Source: an uncultured Christensenellaceae bacterium
Lineage (GTDB): Bacteria; Bacillota; Clostridia; Christensenellales; Pumilibacteraceae
Direction of reading: 5' to 3'
Assembly (NCBI GenBank): GCA_910587595.1
Contig: CAJULQ010000002.1
Location: 235,520 to 299,519 of the forward strand
Length of the DNA: 64,000 nucleotides
A program made the position numbers and the translations under genes. The notes below the pieces were generated by a model. It did not search any database. It was not told the origin of the DNA and saw nothing but the letters and a program-made list of their open reading frames with translations. Below, in pieces: positions 62,333 through 64,000 of the stretch; position 1 is the stretch's first letter; each line of letters opens with the position of its first letter.

Positions 62333-62617
62333 TTATTTGCTGTAGTTTTTGGTAACGTGCATGGTGTTATTGCCGTGCACGTTATTTTGCGTGTAGTTAT
62401 CTTGTTCGGTGTAGTTGGTGTCGCGCCCTATAAGCTCGTCAACGGATATGCCGTAGAAGTCGGCGAGCAACTCGCAAAAGTAAATGCTGGGTAAGCGTTT
62501 ATCATTTTCCCAATAGCTAAGATTTTGATTGCTTATTCCCGTTGCTTGCTCTATCTGTGCAAGAGTATAATTGTGTAGTTTTCTTTGCTCTCTTAGGAAA
62601 TAGCCGTATTTTTTCAT
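62333..62617 (-). CDS. XRE-family transcriptional regulator
   Basis: The 94-residue protein has a Cro/CI helix-turn-helix at about residues 5-62 (TLAQIEQATGISNQNLSYWEN) and an Asn/Thr-rich tail. AGAGGTG lies 4 nt before the ATG. It is divergent from the methyltransferase-like gene, and three near-palindromes lie between them, which suggests a phage-type switch. Confidence 0.88.
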   Translation of the reverse strand: MKKYGYFLREQRKLHNYTLAQIEQATGISNQNLSYWENDKRLPSIYFCELLADFYGISVDELIGRDTNYTEQDNYTQNNVHGNNTMHVTKNYSK

Positions 62618-62639
62618 TTTTCACCTCTTATGTATTTTA

Positions 62640-62711
62640 CCAAAAATAGTTGGAAAATACTTGACTTTCCAACAATAGTTGGTTTATACTTTGCATGCCA
62701 ACTATTGTTGG
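62640..62711. promoter_or_regulatory. Divergent control region with three 14-bp operators
   Basis: Three 14-bp sites lie at 62640-62653 (CCAAAAATAGTTGG), 62669-62682 (CCAACAATAGTTGG) and 62698-62711 (CCAACTATTGTTGG), exactly 29 bp apart; the third is the reverse complement of the second. TTGACT (62661-62666), an 18-bp spacer and TATACT (62685-62690) form the rightward promoter, whose spacer contains the middle site. A leftward -10 (TAAAAT) overlaps the edge of the first. Confidence 0.85.
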
Positions 62712-62762
62712 AATTGTAAGATGTCAACTTATAAAGCGACGAAAGGTAGAGGTATCGGCGCA

Positions 62763-63392
62763 ATGCAAATTCTTGTAGCATGCGAAGAGAGCCAAAGAGT
62801 GGCAAAAGCGTTTCGGGAGAGAGGACACGAGGCATACTCATGCGACATAATCATGTGCAGTGGCGGCCGCCCCGAATGGCATATATGGGCAGACGTAACG
62901 GCGCTGTTAAACGGGAACTGCACGTTCCGCACATGCAATGGGCAAGAACATGCCATAGAAAAATGGGATATGATCATAGCGTTTCCGCCGTGTACATACC
63001 TAAGCAGAGCGGGCGCAAGCAATCTATACCGCGGCGGAAAGTGTGACGAAAACCGCATGCAATTGGGCAAAAAGGCGGCAGAGTTCTTTATGCGAATATA
63101 CCATGCGGATTGCCAAAAGATATGCATAGAAAACCCCGTACCGATGAAAGTGTTTGGTTTGCCGGCACCCGATCAAGAAGTAGAGCCCTACTATTTCGGC
63201 GTACCCGTAAGTAAAAAGACGTATTTATGGTTGAAAGGCTTGCCGTATTTGTGCCCGACAAACGTGATCGAGCCGCAATATACGTTCAACACGTTCCCGC
63301 AGTTCAAGAACTGCGTCGGCAAATATAGGCAAAGGGCGCGTAGTCGCACATTCGAGGAAGTAGCGCAAGCAATGGCGCTAAGTTGGGGATAG
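62763..63392 (+). CDS. Phage-type DNA cytosine methyltransferase-like protein
   Basis: The 209-residue protein starts with LVACEESQRVAKAFRERGHEAYS, then has a WDMIIAFPPCTYLS segment carrying the PPC catalytic motif of C5 methyltransferases near residues 78-86, and an ENP motif near 125. Proteins of this form are common in phages and are labelled cytosine methyltransferases, but the large target-recognition domain is missing and activity is unproven. The ATG at 62763 follows AGAGG; an ATG at 62721 would add 14 residues. Confidence 0.75.
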   Translation: MQILVACEESQRVAKAFRERGHEAYSCDIIMCSGGRPEWHIWADVTALLNGNCTFRTCNGQEHAIEKWDMIIAFPPCTYLSRAGASNLYRGGKCDENRMQLGKKAAEFFMRIYHADCQKICIENPVPMKVFGLPAPDQEVEPYYFGVPVSKKTYLWLKGLPYLCPTNVIEPQYTFNTFPQFKNCVGKYRQRARSRTFEEVAQAMALSWG

Positions 63393-63503
63393 ATACGGTG
63401 TTGCATACCGGCGTTGCGCAACGTCGTTGTAAAACGGTTATGACGATCGGGGTTGCACAGCTGCGTTATTAGGCGCCGTTGCGTATCGAGGTTGCATAAA
63501 GTA
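63387..63503 (+). repeat. 13-bp degenerate tandem array 2 (nine units)
   Basis: Nine 13-bp units run at exact 13-bp steps from 63387, the first overlapping the stop of the methyltransferase-like gene. Three unit sequences are identical to units in array 1 (GTTGCGCAACGTC, GTTGCACAGCTGC, GTTGCGTATCGAG), but two of them occur in swapped order. Orientation is the same in both arrays. The last unit ends just before the ribosome site of the next gene. Confidence 0.8.
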
Positions 63504-63515
63504 GGGGAGAAACGA

Positions 63516-63893
63516 ATGGCAAAAGTAGGAGCACCGAAAGGCGGCAGAGTACATTGGCTGCTGATCAATCTGCCGTTGTACGTAAAAAAGAACTATTACG
63601 TCAATTATAATTACCCGTATCACGACTATTGCATACACCGCAAGTACAAAAAGATCAGCACATACAATTTTGCCTACATGGATCTATACATAGTAAAGCG
63701 GACAAGCCGCAAGTGTTGGCGTCTTATGGCGTTCAACATGGAAACGGCGCAAACTATCTATCGAACGTTTAGCAAAAGCGCAGAGGTGGCAGCGTATATC
63801 GGCGAGCTTGCCAACGCATGGCACGAGGGCAGAGCGTGGACGCAAGACAGAGAGTACATAGAAAACGAAATCAAAAGGTACAAGGAGAAGTAA
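63516..63893 (+). CDS. Unknown 125-residue phage-like protein
   Basis: I do not recognise it. It is basic and aromatic-rich in residues 15-60 (many Tyr and Lys), with a helical C-terminal half. The start at 63516 has AGGGGAG upstream; a longer frame from 63453 would translate the repeat array and is rejected. Its position suggests it belongs to the same accessory element as the methyltransferase-like gene. Confidence 0.65.
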   Translation: MAKVGAPKGGRVHWLLINLPLYVKKNYYVNYNYPYHDYCIHRKYKKISTYNFAYMDLYIVKRTSRKCWRLMAFNMETAQTIYRTFSKSAEVAAYIGELANAWHEGRAWTQDREYIENEIKRYKEK

Positions 63894-63897
63894 GAGT

Positions 63898-64000
63898 ATG
63901 AAAACAAGAAAATTAAACCGTAACAGCGTGTATTTGGTGCTATGCGCCGTGTTGGCGTGCGCGATCGCAGTGTTGCTTGCGGGCGGCATAGGCACGAATA
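63898..64000 (+). CDS. Start of a membrane or secreted protein (runs off the window)
   Basis: A frame opens at ATG 63898, 4 bp after the previous stop, with AAGGAG about 11 nt upstream. The first 34 residues have a basic start (KTRKLNRN) and a hydrophobic stretch (VYLVLCAVLACAIAVLLAGG), a signal peptide or membrane anchor. The product cannot be named. Confidence 0.6.
   Translation, partial: MKTRKLNRNSVYLVLCAVLACAIAVLLAGGIGTN

Noticed and set aside
63453..63515. N-terminal extension of the 63516 gene
   Set aside because: The extension would translate the 13-bp repeat array and lies before the ribosome site.

Overview
The window reads as a chromosomal segment of an uncultured Clostridia-type Firmicute. 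The evidence is gene order and regulation: ctsR-mcsA-mcsB-clpC, rpmF-plsX-rnc-smc-ftsY, ylxM-ffh-rpsP-khpA-rimM-trmD-rbgA-rnhB-yraN, a threonine T-box leader, CtsR operators, TmcAL, and sigma-A promoters of the TTGACA-17-TATAAT type. TGA is used as a stop throughout, so the code is standard. Most of the DNA is of intermediate GC with heavy use of GCG/CGC codons, which creates long antisense shadow frames. From about 57.5 kb onward the genes become visibly more AT-rich and less recognisable. I cannot name the species.

Layout: 0-2.5 kb, an epimerase and a flavodoxin/ferredoxin protein. 2.6-3.2 kb, six tRNA genes on the minus strand. 3.3-12 kb, radical SAM enzymes, an unknown 499-residue protein, RNase G and a trehalase-fold glycosidase. 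12.3-14.4 kb, groESL on the minus strand under a CtsR operator. 14.5-18.9 kb, a four-gene phosphonate pathway (PEP mutase, phosphonopyruvate decarboxylase, 2-AEP transaminase, nucleotidyltransferase). 18.9-24.1 kb, the CtsR/McsAB/ClpC operon and the hibernation factor. 24.2-36 kb, the rpmF-plsX-rnc-smc-ftsY and ffh-trmD-rnhB blocks. 36-42 kb, an F-type ATP synthase operon. 42-48.8 kb, housekeeping enzymes. 48.9-53.3 kb, T-box-thrS-comEC. 53.3-61.4 kb, mixed genes including a membrane-anchored PadR-like regulator and a broken lipoprotein gene. 61.5-64 kb, an accessory segment with phage-like genes and a toxin-antitoxin pair.

Systems that work together: CtsR, encoded here, appears to control both its own operon and groESL, because the same 17-bp operator lies at both promoters. 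The phosphonate genes should make 2-aminoethylphosphonate and probably activate it with CTP for decorating a lipid or glycan, although no transferase is present in the window. The ATP synthase operon is complete in order (a-c-b-delta-alpha-gamma-beta-epsilon), but the delta gene encodes only the C-terminal third of the usual protein.

The most unusual structure is in the accessory end. Two arrays of degenerate 13-bp tandem units (61592-61708 and 63387-63503) bracket a block holding a YoeB/YefM pair, an XRE regulator with three evenly spaced operators, and a phage-type C5 methyltransferase-like gene. The units share the pattern GTTGYRNANCGNN. Within them the bases flanking the CG mostly co-vary to give the self-complementary tetramers CCGG, ACGT, TCGA or GCGC. 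I do not recognise this as any described repeat class.
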